DNA of 64,000 nucleotides from Fluviispira vulneris (GTDB lineage: Bacteria; Bdellovibrionota_B; Oligoflexia; Silvanigrellales; Silvanigrellaceae): positions 124,001-188,000 of the forward strand of contig NZ_JACRSE010000005.1 of assembly GCF_014281055.1 (NCBI RefSeq). Reading direction: 5' to 3'. Positions 15,316-24,237 of this stretch are shown here, one piece after another. How positions within the stretch are numbered: position 1 is the first letter of the stretch; the number at the start of each line of letters is the position of its first letter. Made by a program: the position numbers and the translations under genes. Below the pieces are notes generated by a model that saw nothing but the letters and a program-made list of their open reading frames with translations, made no database searches and was not told where the DNA came from.

Positions 15316-17202
15316 TCAATGATACTGAGTTTCCTTAAAATGCTTAAAAGCATTCAGAACTGTTTGTGGAGAAGCATCCATTATCAGTCTACCAGAATCA
15401 AGCCATAGAATACGATCACAATCTTCTATAGTTGAAAGCCTATGGGCGACAATTATTTGTGTACGGTTCTTTAAATACGTCTTACAAGCATTCACGAGCA
15501 GTTCTTCTGAAAACGGGTCAATTGAACTTGTTGCTTCATCCATCAAAACAATGGGAGATTTTTTCAAGAGACAACGGGTCATACAAACCAATTGCTTTTC
15601 GCCAGATGAAAGATTTGCACCGTTTTCTAATATTTCCATATCAAGCGCGTTTTTATTTTCATCAAAAAACTTTCCCAAACCGACTATTCGAGCAGTCTTA
15701 ATGATCTCTTCATCGCTAATAGATTTATTTATTGTAATATTATCGCGTAAACTTCCTAGGAATAAAGTTGGAACTTGAGAGATTAGCGAAATAGATGAAC
15801 GAAATAATTCTAAAGGAATATAACGACCACCTTGTTTTACTTGTCCAAGATCAGCTTCATATCCATTTATATATATATTTCCACTTTCAAATGGATACAA
15901 ATGAAAAAGCGCCTGAATAAGACTTGACTTTCCACTTCCGGTTAAGCCAATAATACCAACCCTTTCCCTCTCCTTAACCATAAATGAAATATTATTTAGC
16001 ACCAAAGATTGTTGTGGATAGTATCTCAGCGAAAGATTTTTAACTTCTAAATTTAAATTTGAAAAATCCAAAATTTTTGACTTCTTCATTTTTAATTCGT
16101 CTTTATAACTCAATTTTCGATGTGAAGTCAGAAATTGTGTTGACGAAGGTAAATAGGATCCACCTTCAATCTCTCGGCATAAATAATCATTCATTCTTTC
16201 TGTTCCCGTAAGAGCATCTTCTAAAGCAGAAAGCCACTCAAAAAATACTTGTATTGTTGTCGTTGTTAAAGAAATAAAGGTAAAAGCAACTCCTAAGGAA
16301 CCAATACTTACAATCTTATTTTGCACGAGCCAAATACCAAGAACACCAGTCGTAGACAAAATAGTTACGTTTACAAAAGCCATTTGTAAAGAAAAAAAAC
16401 TTATGACAATATTTGTTTTATTTTTTTGCAGCAAAAATTTATCGAGCAATCCATTAAAGCGCTCAGTAAATTTTTTATTTTTCCCAAATATACGAACGAT
16501 TTTTGCCCCTTGAATTGTTTCTGTAAAATGAGCAATTATAGGACCTCGTATCACAGAAAGATCTCTTCGAGCCTGTCGCATTTTTTGCTTGTTAACTTTA
16601 TAGACAAGAAAATTTAACAAGCCAGATAAAATAATAATTGGGAAAAAATATAAACTTGCAATGAGAGTTAAAATGAAAAATAATATCAAATCAAATGTTA
16701 TTGAAAAAAGCTCAGAGAGCGGGCCACCAGACATCCTTGATATAGCAGAGTAATCACTACTGAATCTTGTTATTATTCTTCCTAAAGGATTTCTATCAAA
16801 AAAAGAAATTGGAAAACGTGAAACTCTTAAGGTTGTTTCATCATAAAGCCGCGCACATGAATGCGTCCCCATACGGGCAACCGAAATTCTAAAAAATAAA
16901 ATAAATAAAAAACCAGTAATTGAAAATAAAGTTAGTAAAAATAGAAAATTACCATTCGAAAAACTTGAAAAAAAACCCTCTCTCTTGTCACATAGAGTAG
17001 AATTTTGACAAAGATTATCCGCCCACTTACCTATAATATTTGCATTTGCTAACAAAAGTCCTCGCCCTATAAAACCAACCAATAAGCAAAATAACAATTT
17101 CATTTTATATGGTTTTATTGCCATCAAAATTGTTTTATAAATGGATTGTGAATACTTTCCTGTGAAATGTACTTCATCATTCATATAATTTTGATTTGGC
17201 AT
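15316..17202 (-). CDS. ABC exporter half-transporter, second (NBD2-like) half of a split ABCC/MRP-type exporter
   Basis: A 628-residue protein: six membrane helices (about 25-330), then an ATPase domain with Walker A GLTGSGKSSL, signature LSSGEKQLVCMTRCLL and Walker B IVLMDEATSSID. The signature and the 'FRSSISLISQVPTLFLGSLRDN' Q-loop match the second nucleotide-binding domain of ABCC/MRP exporters. It has a canonical catalytic glutamate (DEA). The ATG at 17202 (AAGGA before it) is preferred over a start at 17289, which would overlap the upstream gene by 83 bases. It follows the partner gene by four bases, and together they give a full transporter. Confidence 0.88.
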   Translation of the reverse strand: MPNQNYMNDEVHFTGKYSQSIYKTILMAIKPYKMKLLFCLLVGFIGRGLLLANANIIGKWADNLCQNSTLCDKREGFFSSFSNGNFLFLLTLFSITGFLFILFFRISVARMGTHSCARLYDETTLRVSRFPISFFDRNPLGRIITRFSSDYSAISRMSGGPLSELFSITFDLILFFILTLIASLYFFPIIILSGLLNFLVYKVNKQKMRQARRDLSVIRGPIIAHFTETIQGAKIVRIFGKNKKFTERFNGLLDKFLLQKNKTNIVISFFSLQMAFVNVTILSTTGVLGIWLVQNKIVSIGSLGVAFTFISLTTTTIQVFFEWLSALEDALTGTERMNDYLCREIEGGSYLPSSTQFLTSHRKLSYKDELKMKKSKILDFSNLNLEVKNLSLRYYPQQSLVLNNISFMVKERERVGIIGLTGSGKSSLIQALFHLYPFESGNIYINGYEADLGQVKQGGRYIPLELFRSSISLISQVPTLFLGSLRDNITINKSISDEEIIKTARIVGLGKFFDENKNALDMEILENGANLSSGEKQLVCMTRCLLKKSPIVLMDEATSSIDPFSEELLVNACKTYLKNRTQIIVAHRLSTIEDCDRILWLDSGRLIMDASPQTVLNAFKHFKETQYH

Positions 17203-17206
17203 AAAA

Positions 17207-18967
17207 TCAATCCTTGCTTTCGAGTGACATAACGAAATCTCTGACTTGCTTAGAAGATTGCATGATTTCATGGTAAGGACCATCTTCAATTATCTTTCCA
17301 TTCTTCATAAAAATAATTCTGTGACAGAAAGGTAAAATTGATAGTCTGTGTGTTACTAATATTTTTGTTTTATTCTTCCAAGCACCGTTTAGTAAAACTT
17401 CGTTTAATTTTTTTTCTGTTCGAATATCTAATGAGCTCAAACAATCATCTAAAACAACAATAGGATTTTGCGAATAATATGCTCTAGCAATTGAAACTTT
17501 CTGCTTTTGGCCACCTGATAAATTCACCCCTCTTTCGCCGATTTCTGTATCAAGCCCTTTCGCTATATTTTCCTTTACAAAACTAAATTGCGAGAGTTCT
17601 AAAGCTTCTTGAATTTTACCATCATTATCTTTCGGGTAATTGTATTCGAATGCAACATTGTCTCTCAATGTTGAATTAATTATAAAAAAATCTTGAGGTA
17701 CATAGGAATAGTAACTTTTTAATTCATCGAATTTCATTTCTGAAACAGACTTATTATCTATTTTATACTCGTCATATGAAATACTATTTAAATTCATCAA
17801 TGCCGATAGAAGACTTGACTTACCAGCTCCTAACTCTCCAATAATAGCTACAAATTCATTCTGCTTAATATTTAAATTAATTCCTTCTAAAAGAATATTA
17901 TTTCCAATTCGATAACTTAAATTTTTGATTCTAATGGAACACCCATTGTTCAATGAATGTTGGAAAGGCGAATCTATTATTTCAGGTTCCGTTTCACTTG
18001 CCCAATAATTTTCAATTCTTTTAATTGAGGTGTAGCAATCACTGATAGTAACAAGAGAAATAGGGAGCATACGAAGTGGGCGGGTTAGCAATACACCAAA
18101 AATCCAGAGTAAACTAAATATCTCACCAGGATTAATATTATTACCTTCTAATTTAATCAATATATAGACAGAAAAGATGTTAATAAAAAAGGGTGCGGTA
18201 TACCCCAAAGAATTCATTGTACTGCCATTCGTCACCATAGCTAAACGATTTTTGGTCTCAGAAAATCGGGCTTGTTTGATTTTATCTTCTACAGCCGTGA
18301 TCCAATTGAGCATACGAATGGCTCGCATATTTTGCAGCCATTCATTAACATAGCCAACTCTTATTGCTGCATACAGTTTATTGCGATAGAAGAATTTACC
18401 TTGTTTAATTGCCATTAAAAAGTTAATTATGAGAAGCGAAATAAGCAAAATAAAAATATTTACGGGATTGAGATTTGTCATCATAATAATAGCAATAGGC
18501 GCAAGAAGAATTGGCAAAATATATGAAGTGATATTTGGCATAACATCATCAATGAGAGTAGATGCAGTCTGTATATCGCTCGCATAGACTGACAAAACCT
18601 GCCCAACTGTTAAGTTATTTTTATCTAAATTTTTAATAATAAATGTTTTATTATAAGTCACCTTTGATAGCCATTTTTGTACAAAATTTGCCTCAAAAAA
18701 GCTGATATATTTTCCAAGGAATGCTAAGGATTGCGCGATGATTCCACAAACAAAAACCATTATCATATAAATAAATAAATTCGAATGTGAAACTTGCCCA
18801 GGCAAAGAAAAAGAATTTATAAAATTTTTCTGATAATATGGAATAAGTATTGAGGCAATACTTGCTATTAAACTTATCAGAAAAATGGTTAAGCGAAAAT
18901 GGGGACGTAAAAAAATTATTTTAATAAATAGATTATTTTTAATAAAAGAAAATAATTTTTTTGCCAT
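17207..18967 (-). CDS. ABC exporter half-transporter, first (NBD1-like) half of a split ABCC/MRP-type exporter
   Basis: A 586-residue half-transporter: six membrane helices (20-310), then an ATPase domain with Walker A GELGAGKSSLLSAL, signature NLSGGQKQKVSIARA and Walker B IVVLDDCLSSLD. The catalytic position after Walker B is Asp (LDD) rather than Glu, as in the degenerate NBD1 of ABCC proteins, and IGERGVNLSGGQKQ is the NBD1 type. Paired with the next gene (NBD2-like, with Glu), it should form a heterodimer with one working and one weak ATP site. The ATG at 18967 is preferred over a GTG at 18991. Divergent from the TetR gene. Confidence 0.88.
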   Translation of the reverse strand: MAKKLFSFIKNNLFIKIIFLRPHFRLTIFLISLIASIASILIPYYQKNFINSFSLPGQVSHSNLFIYMIMVFVCGIIAQSLAFLGKYISFFEANFVQKWLSKVTYNKTFIIKNLDKNNLTVGQVLSVYASDIQTASTLIDDVMPNITSYILPILLAPIAIIMMTNLNPVNIFILLISLLIINFLMAIKQGKFFYRNKLYAAIRVGYVNEWLQNMRAIRMLNWITAVEDKIKQARFSETKNRLAMVTNGSTMNSLGYTAPFFINIFSVYILIKLEGNNINPGEIFSLLWIFGVLLTRPLRMLPISLVTISDCYTSIKRIENYWASETEPEIIDSPFQHSLNNGCSIRIKNLSYRIGNNILLEGINLNIKQNEFVAIIGELGAGKSSLLSALMNLNSISYDEYKIDNKSVSEMKFDELKSYYSYVPQDFFIINSTLRDNVAFEYNYPKDNDGKIQEALELSQFSFVKENIAKGLDTEIGERGVNLSGGQKQKVSIARAYYSQNPIVVLDDCLSSLDIRTEKKLNEVLLNGAWKNKTKILVTHRLSILPFCHRIIFMKNGKIIEDGPYHEIMQSSKQVRDFVMSLESKD

Positions 18968-19367
18968 ATCAAACTTTTCCTCTCCAAACACTACATCCAG
19001 AGATACTACATTTACGCACCAAGTGCTTATCTATTTTAGAAAATTTTAAACAGCTTAGCTTATATAAAATAAGCTTTTGTATTTCAGCAATCCTTTTCTC
19101 ATATATAAATACTATTAATATTTTTAGTTATTTTGAAATTCATCAAAATCAATCAAAAAATCATTTAAAAGAATACCCATAATCTCTATTATATTTTTAT
19201 GTTAAAGCATGCTATTCTTTATATTTAACAAAATACTGAATAATCTATTATCCGTTCTAAATTAGGTCTATTATACTTACTATAATTCCTCTATATATCT
19301 TGGTTAATATCGCAAAACCAAAAATTATAATTTTTTACTATTTAACCAATTTTGAAAGTATATTCAC
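18968..19367. other. Divergent intergenic region between ABC exporter and TetR regulator, with a dyad
   Basis: About 400 AT-rich bases without a gene. TTGGTTAA (19300-19307) is mirrored by TTAACCAA (19342-19349), just ahead of the tetR start at 19368. This is a candidate operator half-site pair through which the TetR protein could control itself and the divergent exporter. Spacing of 34 bases is wide for one dimer, so it might be chance in AT-rich sequence. Confidence 0.35.
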
Positions 19368-19985
19368 ATGAACAACAAATATTCAACAAAATACTCAATT
19401 GAACGCTTTAATAAGAAAAATGCCCGCATGCTTACTATTCTGAAAGTTGCAACAGATTTATTCGCACAAAAGGGCTACGAGCTGTCAACCACTAAAGAAA
19501 TTTCAATTCATGCAAAATGCTCTGAGGGGCTTATTTTCAAATATTTTAAGAACAAAACCAATCTTCTCTCAACACTTTTAGAAAAAGGCCTTTCTCGAGT
19601 AATCAACAAAACCCCGCCTCACTTTCAGAATCAAGTAAATTTAGAAAATATTTTATCCAGCTATATGAGATGGACACTCGATGGATTTTGGGAAGAACGT
19701 AAAGTATTTAAAATATATTATGCTCAACTCCTTCAGGGCAATATAAACTTAAGTACATATCAAAAATTTGAAGAATTTTTTAAATATAGAAATCGCATAC
19801 TAATTAAATTATTACAAACTAATTTAAATAATCAAATTTTTCAGGTGAGTGATTTTGAAAATATTTTTTTAGCAATAAACTCATGTGCACTCAATTTATG
19901 TATATTTAATTCTTTCGATTCAACACTGCCCCAAGAAAATATTTTCAAAAAAGGCCAAGACTTTATAAAAATTTTAATTAAGTAA
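19368..19985 (+). CDS. TetR family transcriptional regulator
   Basis: A 205-residue protein with the TetR DNA-binding domain at residues 20-65: ILKVATDLFAQKGYELSTTKEISIHAKCSEGLIFKYFKNKTNLL is the standard 'AA.lF...G...tt..IA..aGvs.g.lY.hF..Ke.L' pattern. The C-terminal ligand-binding domain (70-205) is not recognised. It is divergent from the ABC exporter genes, the usual arrangement for a repressor of an efflux pump that senses the pump's cargo. AfsA-type signals in Streptomyces are also read by TetR-family receptors, so a link to the 7-12 kb operon is conceivable but unproven. Confidence 0.9.
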   Translation: MNNKYSTKYSIERFNKKNARMLTILKVATDLFAQKGYELSTTKEISIHAKCSEGLIFKYFKNKTNLLSTLLEKGLSRVINKTPPHFQNQVNLENILSSYMRWTLDGFWEERKVFKIYYAQLLQGNINLSTYQKFEEFFKYRNRILIKLLQTNLNNQIFQVSDFENIFLAINSCALNLCIFNSFDSTLPQENIFKKGQDFIKILIK

Positions 19986-19993
19986 GACTTTAA

Positions 19994-21652
19994 TCAATGT
20001 TTAAAATGTCTTAAACCTGTGAATATCATGGAAATTCCATATTTATCACACGCCTTTATCACCTCTGCATCCTGCACACTTCCCCCCGGCTGGATAATGT
20101 GTTTAATTCCATATTTATGAATAATCTCTATACTATCCGGAAAAGGAAAGAAAGCATCACTCGCTAAAATAGCATTGTCGAGCGATAATCTATTTTTATT
20201 TAAGCAATTGTGCACTGCATCCACTCGATTGGTAAAACCACCAGCAATAGATAATGTTTGTTTTCCATTAGCTAAAACAATTGCATTCGATCGCACATGT
20301 TTGACTACAGTCATTCCGAATTCTAAGGCTGCAAATATTTCTTCGTTTGGCTTTAGCAAAGTTGGATATGTCACTTTGCTTTTATCTATCACGATATCAT
20401 TTGCAGATTGAGCCAAAAAGCCACCCTGAACATGGGTAAAAATAGTTTTATTCGCTAAAGGTAATAACGAATCATATGTTGCTAAACGCAGATTTTTTTT
20501 CTTTTGTAGCAATTGCAATGCTTCATTTTCAAATTCTGGTGCTATCACAACTTCTAAAAATGTTTCATAAAGTTTTTTGGCTAGGTCGAGTGATACTTTT
20601 TTAGTTAAACAAACTATACCGCCAAAGGGACTGACTGGGTCTGATTCAAAAGCCAAATTATAAGCATCAGAAATAGATATATTCGAAATTCCAACCCCAC
20701 ATGGTGTATTGTGCTTCAAAATAATTGCAGCACATTTATCATTTAAATCGCTTGCCAATCGAATAATATGCTCGATATCTAGCATATTATTATAGCTTAG
20801 CTCTTTACCATGAAAACACTTCATATTCACAAGAGAGCAGACATCTTGCACATGCATATCTGATAAACTATAAAATGCAGCCTGTTGATGAGGATTTTCT
20901 CCATAGCGCAAAGATTGTTTTTTATTTAATGACAAACAAATATGCTCTGGCAATGAATCTATAGCATTCACATTTTCTAACCGTACAGGACCTAATTTCC
21001 TTGTGAGTGAATTTTCGACATTAAAATTTTTTTCCAGTGACGCCGCTATCAATTCATCGTAAGACGCAGTTTCACGCAAAGCTTTTATCGCCAATTGTCT
21101 CCGCAGATCTAAAGAAACAAAGCCATTATTTTCGATAATATTTTCAACTAAAGTCTGATAGTCTTTCACATCTGCTAAGATAGAAATCGAAGCATGATTT
21201 TTTGCAGCGGCCCGCAACAAACTAACTCCACCTATATCAATATTTTCAACAAGTTCTTCGGGTTCGACTCCCATTTTTAACACCTCTTGAAACGGATAAA
21301 GATTGCAAACAACTAAATCAAATATTTCAATTCCATGTTCTTTTAAATCTGCAAGGTCGCTTTCAAGGGATTCACGGCCAAGAATCCCACCAAAAATTTT
21401 TGGGTGGAGAGTTTTAACTCTACCACCCAATATTTCTGGAAACTTTGTGATTGAATCAACTGTTGCACATGGCAATCCGAAATCTAGAATTGCTTTATAA
21501 GTTGACGTCGTAGCAACGAGTTGGCAGCCTATTTTATTTAAAAAAACGCAAAGTTCTTTTAAACCATTTTTATCTGATACAGATAAAAGAGCTCTGCGTA
21601 CTTTAACCAAATCTTTTACTGGTTGAGATAACGTGGCGGAATAATGACTCAT
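19994..21652 (-). CDS. purH: Bifunctional AICAR transformylase / IMP cyclohydrolase
   Basis: Full-length PurH (552 residues). The N-terminal IMP cyclohydrolase domain (1-200) begins VRRALLSVSDKNGLKELCVFL and includes GGRVKTLHPKIFGGIL; the C-terminal transformylase domain has LRYGENPHQQAAFYS, the KHNTPCG block with the catalytic Lys-His, and DAFFPFPDSIE. It performs the last two steps of purine synthesis to IMP. The 3' end is nine bases from the convergent tetR gene. No partner pur gene is nearby. Upstream region (21653-21927) shows no clear purine riboswitch. Confidence 0.97.
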   Translation of the reverse strand: MSHYSATLSQPVKDLVKVRRALLSVSDKNGLKELCVFLNKIGCQLVATTSTYKAILDFGLPCATVDSITKFPEILGGRVKTLHPKIFGGILGRESLESDLADLKEHGIEIFDLVVCNLYPFQEVLKMGVEPEELVENIDIGGVSLLRAAAKNHASISILADVKDYQTLVENIIENNGFVSLDLRRQLAIKALRETASYDELIAASLEKNFNVENSLTRKLGPVRLENVNAIDSLPEHICLSLNKKQSLRYGENPHQQAAFYSLSDMHVQDVCSLVNMKCFHGKELSYNNMLDIEHIIRLASDLNDKCAAIILKHNTPCGVGISNISISDAYNLAFESDPVSPFGGIVCLTKKVSLDLAKKLYETFLEVVIAPEFENEALQLLQKKKNLRLATYDSLLPLANKTIFTHVQGGFLAQSANDIVIDKSKVTYPTLLKPNEEIFAALEFGMTVVKHVRSNAIVLANGKQTLSIAGGFTNRVDAVHNCLNKNRLSLDNAILASDAFFPFPDSIEIIHKYGIKHIIQPGGSVQDAEVIKACDKYGISMIFTGLRHFKH

Positions 21653-21927
21653 GCTTCACCTCATTCAAAAGCAGTATTTTGACACTAAAAAAGTATTGTT
21701 AAGACTTATCTAAAAAACGCTTATAGCGATACTTATTTGCACGTATAAACGCTTTTCTGATATCACTCTAATGAACAAAAAGAAATATAAAATTATACTA
21801 AAATGAGACGATATTTGTTTATATTGCAAAGAAAGATAGCATGGGAGGTTAGGTGCTAATTTGTTTATCAAAACTCTTAAATTTTAAAAGAATTACAACT
21901 GTCTTTTCTTAGAGAAAGAATATAGAA

Positions 21928-23061
21928 ATGCTTGAATCCTACAAAAATATACCATTATTAAGCGATTTAAGTGAAAGTCAATTGGAAAAATTAAAAGAAA
22001 TATCTACAGAGCTTCGTTTAAAAACAGGAGAAACCTTTGTTAATGAAGGTGAAGTAGATCATAGATTTTTTATTATTATTGAAGGAAAAGTTGAAATTAT
22101 AAAAAAAAATGGCTCACGCTATTATCCAATTGCTCAACTTTCTCAAGGCGAAATAGTTGGAGAAATGATATTATTCGAAAATGCTCCACGCTCTGCAAGT
22201 GTGAAAACGATGGAGCCATCCGTCATTTTATGCTTTGATCTTGAAAAAGTAAAAAACAATCCATATTTTCTTGATGTATACGCGAAATTAACGACATTTT
22301 TTGGGGAAAAAATATCAAGAAGACTGCGTTATACAAATGAAGTCACAGTAGAAATTCTAAAAGAGCGCTTGGCAATCGGAAGTTTTGCAGTTAATATTAT
22401 CGCTATAACAACTCTTTATGCAATAAGTTTACAAATATTACAAAAACTTAAATCCATAATGTCAAATTCAACTCTTGTTACTATTATTGTCTTAATGTCA
22501 TTTTGTTACTTTATAATATCGATGATGATTAATAGCGGATATCCATTAAAAACATTTGGATTAACTTTTCAAAATTGGAAAAGAGTGATGCTCGAGTCAT
22601 TTTTATATACAACTCCTTTTTTACTTACTATTCTCTTAATAAAGTTCTGTATTATAACTTTCATCGATAAATTTCACAATTTTGCATTATTCGATCCTAT
22701 GGCAATTTTTAAAACAAGTGCTGATGTTAATATGAAAGTTTATTTTGCTGCGTTATTTGGCTATATTATTTTTGTGCCCATTCAAGAATTAATTGTGCGA
22801 AGCGGTATACAATCTGCCTTGCAAAAATTTCTTTCAGGGTCAAAAACCAAAACAACTTGGATGGCAATTTTATTATCTAATGTTTTGTTTGCTGGCGGAC
22901 ATTCTCATATAAGCCCTGGCTTTGCTCTGTCCGTTTTTATACCTGGTATTTTTTGGGGATGGCTTTATGCTAAACAGAATTCAATCATAGGAGTGAGTTT
23001 TTCTCATATCTTAATCGGAGTTTGGGGGGCTTTTATCATTGGCTTTGAAAACATCTTTTGA
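21928..23061 (+). CDS. Cyclic-nucleotide-binding domain fused to a CPBP-family intramembrane protease
   Basis: A 377-residue protein. Residues 10-125 are a cNMP-binding domain: GETFVNEGEVDHRFFIIIEGKVEI, then the phosphate-binding cassette GEMILFENAPRSASVKT. Residues 145-377 hold about six membrane helices with the CPBP (CAAX protease/bacteriocin-processing) motifs: E290 and R294 in PIQELIVRSG, FAGGHSH near 320, and SFSHILIG near 360. Canonical motif 1 is EExxxR; here it is QExxxR. The layout suggests a membrane protease or membrane scaffold switched by a cyclic nucleotide. Its 3' end overlaps the convergent acetyltransferase gene by 51 bases. Confidence 0.85.
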   Translation: MLESYKNIPLLSDLSESQLEKLKEISTELRLKTGETFVNEGEVDHRFFIIIEGKVEIIKKNGSRYYPIAQLSQGEIVGEMILFENAPRSASVKTMEPSVILCFDLEKVKNNPYFLDVYAKLTTFFGEKISRRLRYTNEVTVEILKERLAIGSFAVNIIAITTLYAISLQILQKLKSIMSNSTLVTIIVLMSFCYFIISMMINSGYPLKTFGLTFQNWKRVMLESFLYTTPFLLTILLIKFCIITFIDKFHNFALFDPMAIFKTSADVNMKVYFAALFGYIIFVPIQELIVRSGIQSALQKFLSGSKTKTTWMAILLSNVLFAGGHSHISPGFALSVFIPGIFWGWLYAKQNSIIGVSFSHILIGVWGAFIIGFENIF

Positions 23062-23661
23062 CATTCGACGATCACCAATGACTTTTGCAGGCACTCCAGC
23101 CACAATCGCCCACTCAGGCACATCGTGTGTCACGATGGCTCCCATTCCAACCACACTGTAACTACCTATATTATTGCCATCTGTAATGCCCACATTTGAA
23201 GACAGCCAAACATCTTCTCCAATATGAATTCCTTTGGAAATAACAGGTTGATCTTTAATCAATCGATTTGGTGATGTCGCATGATTAAAAGCATATATAT
23301 AAACTCCACTGGCAATTCGCGTGTTTTTTCCAATAAAAACCCCTTTTGCGCCGCCATCTATAAGCACACCCGAGTTGAGGCTCACACCATCGCCTATTGT
23401 GATTGGTCCATGTAACACAACGTTTGCTGCGATCGTAACACGATTCCCAATGATAATATCTCTACCTGGTTCGGCAAAAATATGTGCATCTGGAGAGATA
23501 AAACAATCTTTACCAATTTTAACTGTTTCTAATTCTGTTAATTTTTTTTGGACATCTTTTTGCCAAGTTTGGGCCCATTGCAACTGTTTTGGTTTTAACG
23601 AATAATAAAGCCACGGCATATATGATAATCTTTTCTTGTGCTGTTCTATATATTTATCCAT
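23011..23661 (-). CDS. Hexapeptide-repeat sugar O-acetyltransferase
   Basis: This 216-residue protein is a left-handed beta-helix enzyme: repeated [LIV]GxxxX units, for example IGDGVSLNSGVLI, FIGKNTRIASG and IGEDVWLSSNVGI, with the loop YAFNHATSPN before IGEDVWLSSN and the ending VVGMGAIVTHDVPEWAIVAGVPAKVIGDR, typical of the LacA/WbbJ O-acetyltransferases. It would acetylate a surface-polysaccharide sugar from acetyl-CoA. The ATG at 23661 has AGGTGA in front. The last 51 bases overlap the convergent cNMP-CPBP gene. Confidence 0.88.
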   Translation of the reverse strand: MDKYIEQHKKRLSYMPWLYYSLKPKQLQWAQTWQKDVQKKLTELETVKIGKDCFISPDAHIFAEPGRDIIIGNRVTIAANVVLHGPITIGDGVSLNSGVLIDGGAKGVFIGKNTRIASGVYIYAFNHATSPNRLIKDQPVISKGIHIGEDVWLSSNVGITDGNNIGSYSVVGMGAIVTHDVPEWAIVAGVPAKVIGDRRMSKDVFKANDKSPPNSD

Positions 23662-23672
23662 ATGCAATTCAC

Positions 23673-24095
23673 CTATAAAGTCTTCAATTCAATTTTCTTA
23701 TAGCTTATCATAGTTCTGCGAGCATCAAAAAGACTCTTATAGCTCTCATAGCGAATTCTTAATTTCTCAGTTTCGGCCCTAGAATTTGCAATTTTTTCGA
23801 GCAAATCTGTATATTCTTGATCGGCTTCCGCTAAGCGCTTGAGGCGAGACTCAGGCATTTTCTCCTGCGTTAATTCAATTCGGTTCATTATTTGCGCCCG
23901 AATTGAAGTTCGCAAAAGTTCATAACGTTCTGCTTCTTTTCTTTTTTCGACGTATTCTAGGCCAATTTTGTTAGCCAACTGAATAATTTCCTCGAGTCCC
24001 ATCTCTTTTATTTGCCCAGAGGGTTGCTGACTGTTCGTATTTTTTTGAATATTTTCGCCTGACAAGTAAACTCCCAAAAATAACTTTCTAAACAT
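23673..24095 (-). CDS. Small coiled-coil protein of unknown function
   Basis: A 140-residue protein, charged and almost entirely helical after residue 30, with heptad-like leucines in RLKRLAEADQEYTDLLEKIANSR and a second coil ending in SYKSLFDARRTM. No signal peptide or membrane helix. It starts 12 bases upstream of the acetyltransferase start, so the two are probably in one transcript. I do not recognise the family; a structural or regulatory coiled-coil partner is all that can be said. Confidence 0.7.
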   Translation of the reverse strand: MFRKLFLGVYLSGENIQKNTNSQQPSGQIKEMGLEEIIQLANKIGLEYVEKRKEAERYELLRTSIRAQIMNRIELTQEKMPESRLKRLAEADQEYTDLLEKIANSRAETEKLRIRYESYKSLFDARRTMISYKKIELKTL

Positions 24096-24237
24096 ATGTC
24101 ATTACACTCAAGCAAACATACCTTCAAGAAGTTTCTTTGCAAACAATTCTTAAACAAAAAATTAATGATTGAAACAATGGGTGTCATGTTTTATATACCC
24201 ATAGAATAGAACAAGAAAAAATACAGAAAGGATAATT

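Noticed and set aside
23321-23605. Plus-strand frame of 94 codons
   Set aside because: It lies wholly inside the acetyltransferase gene on the other strand, which has a clear hexapeptide-repeat pattern.
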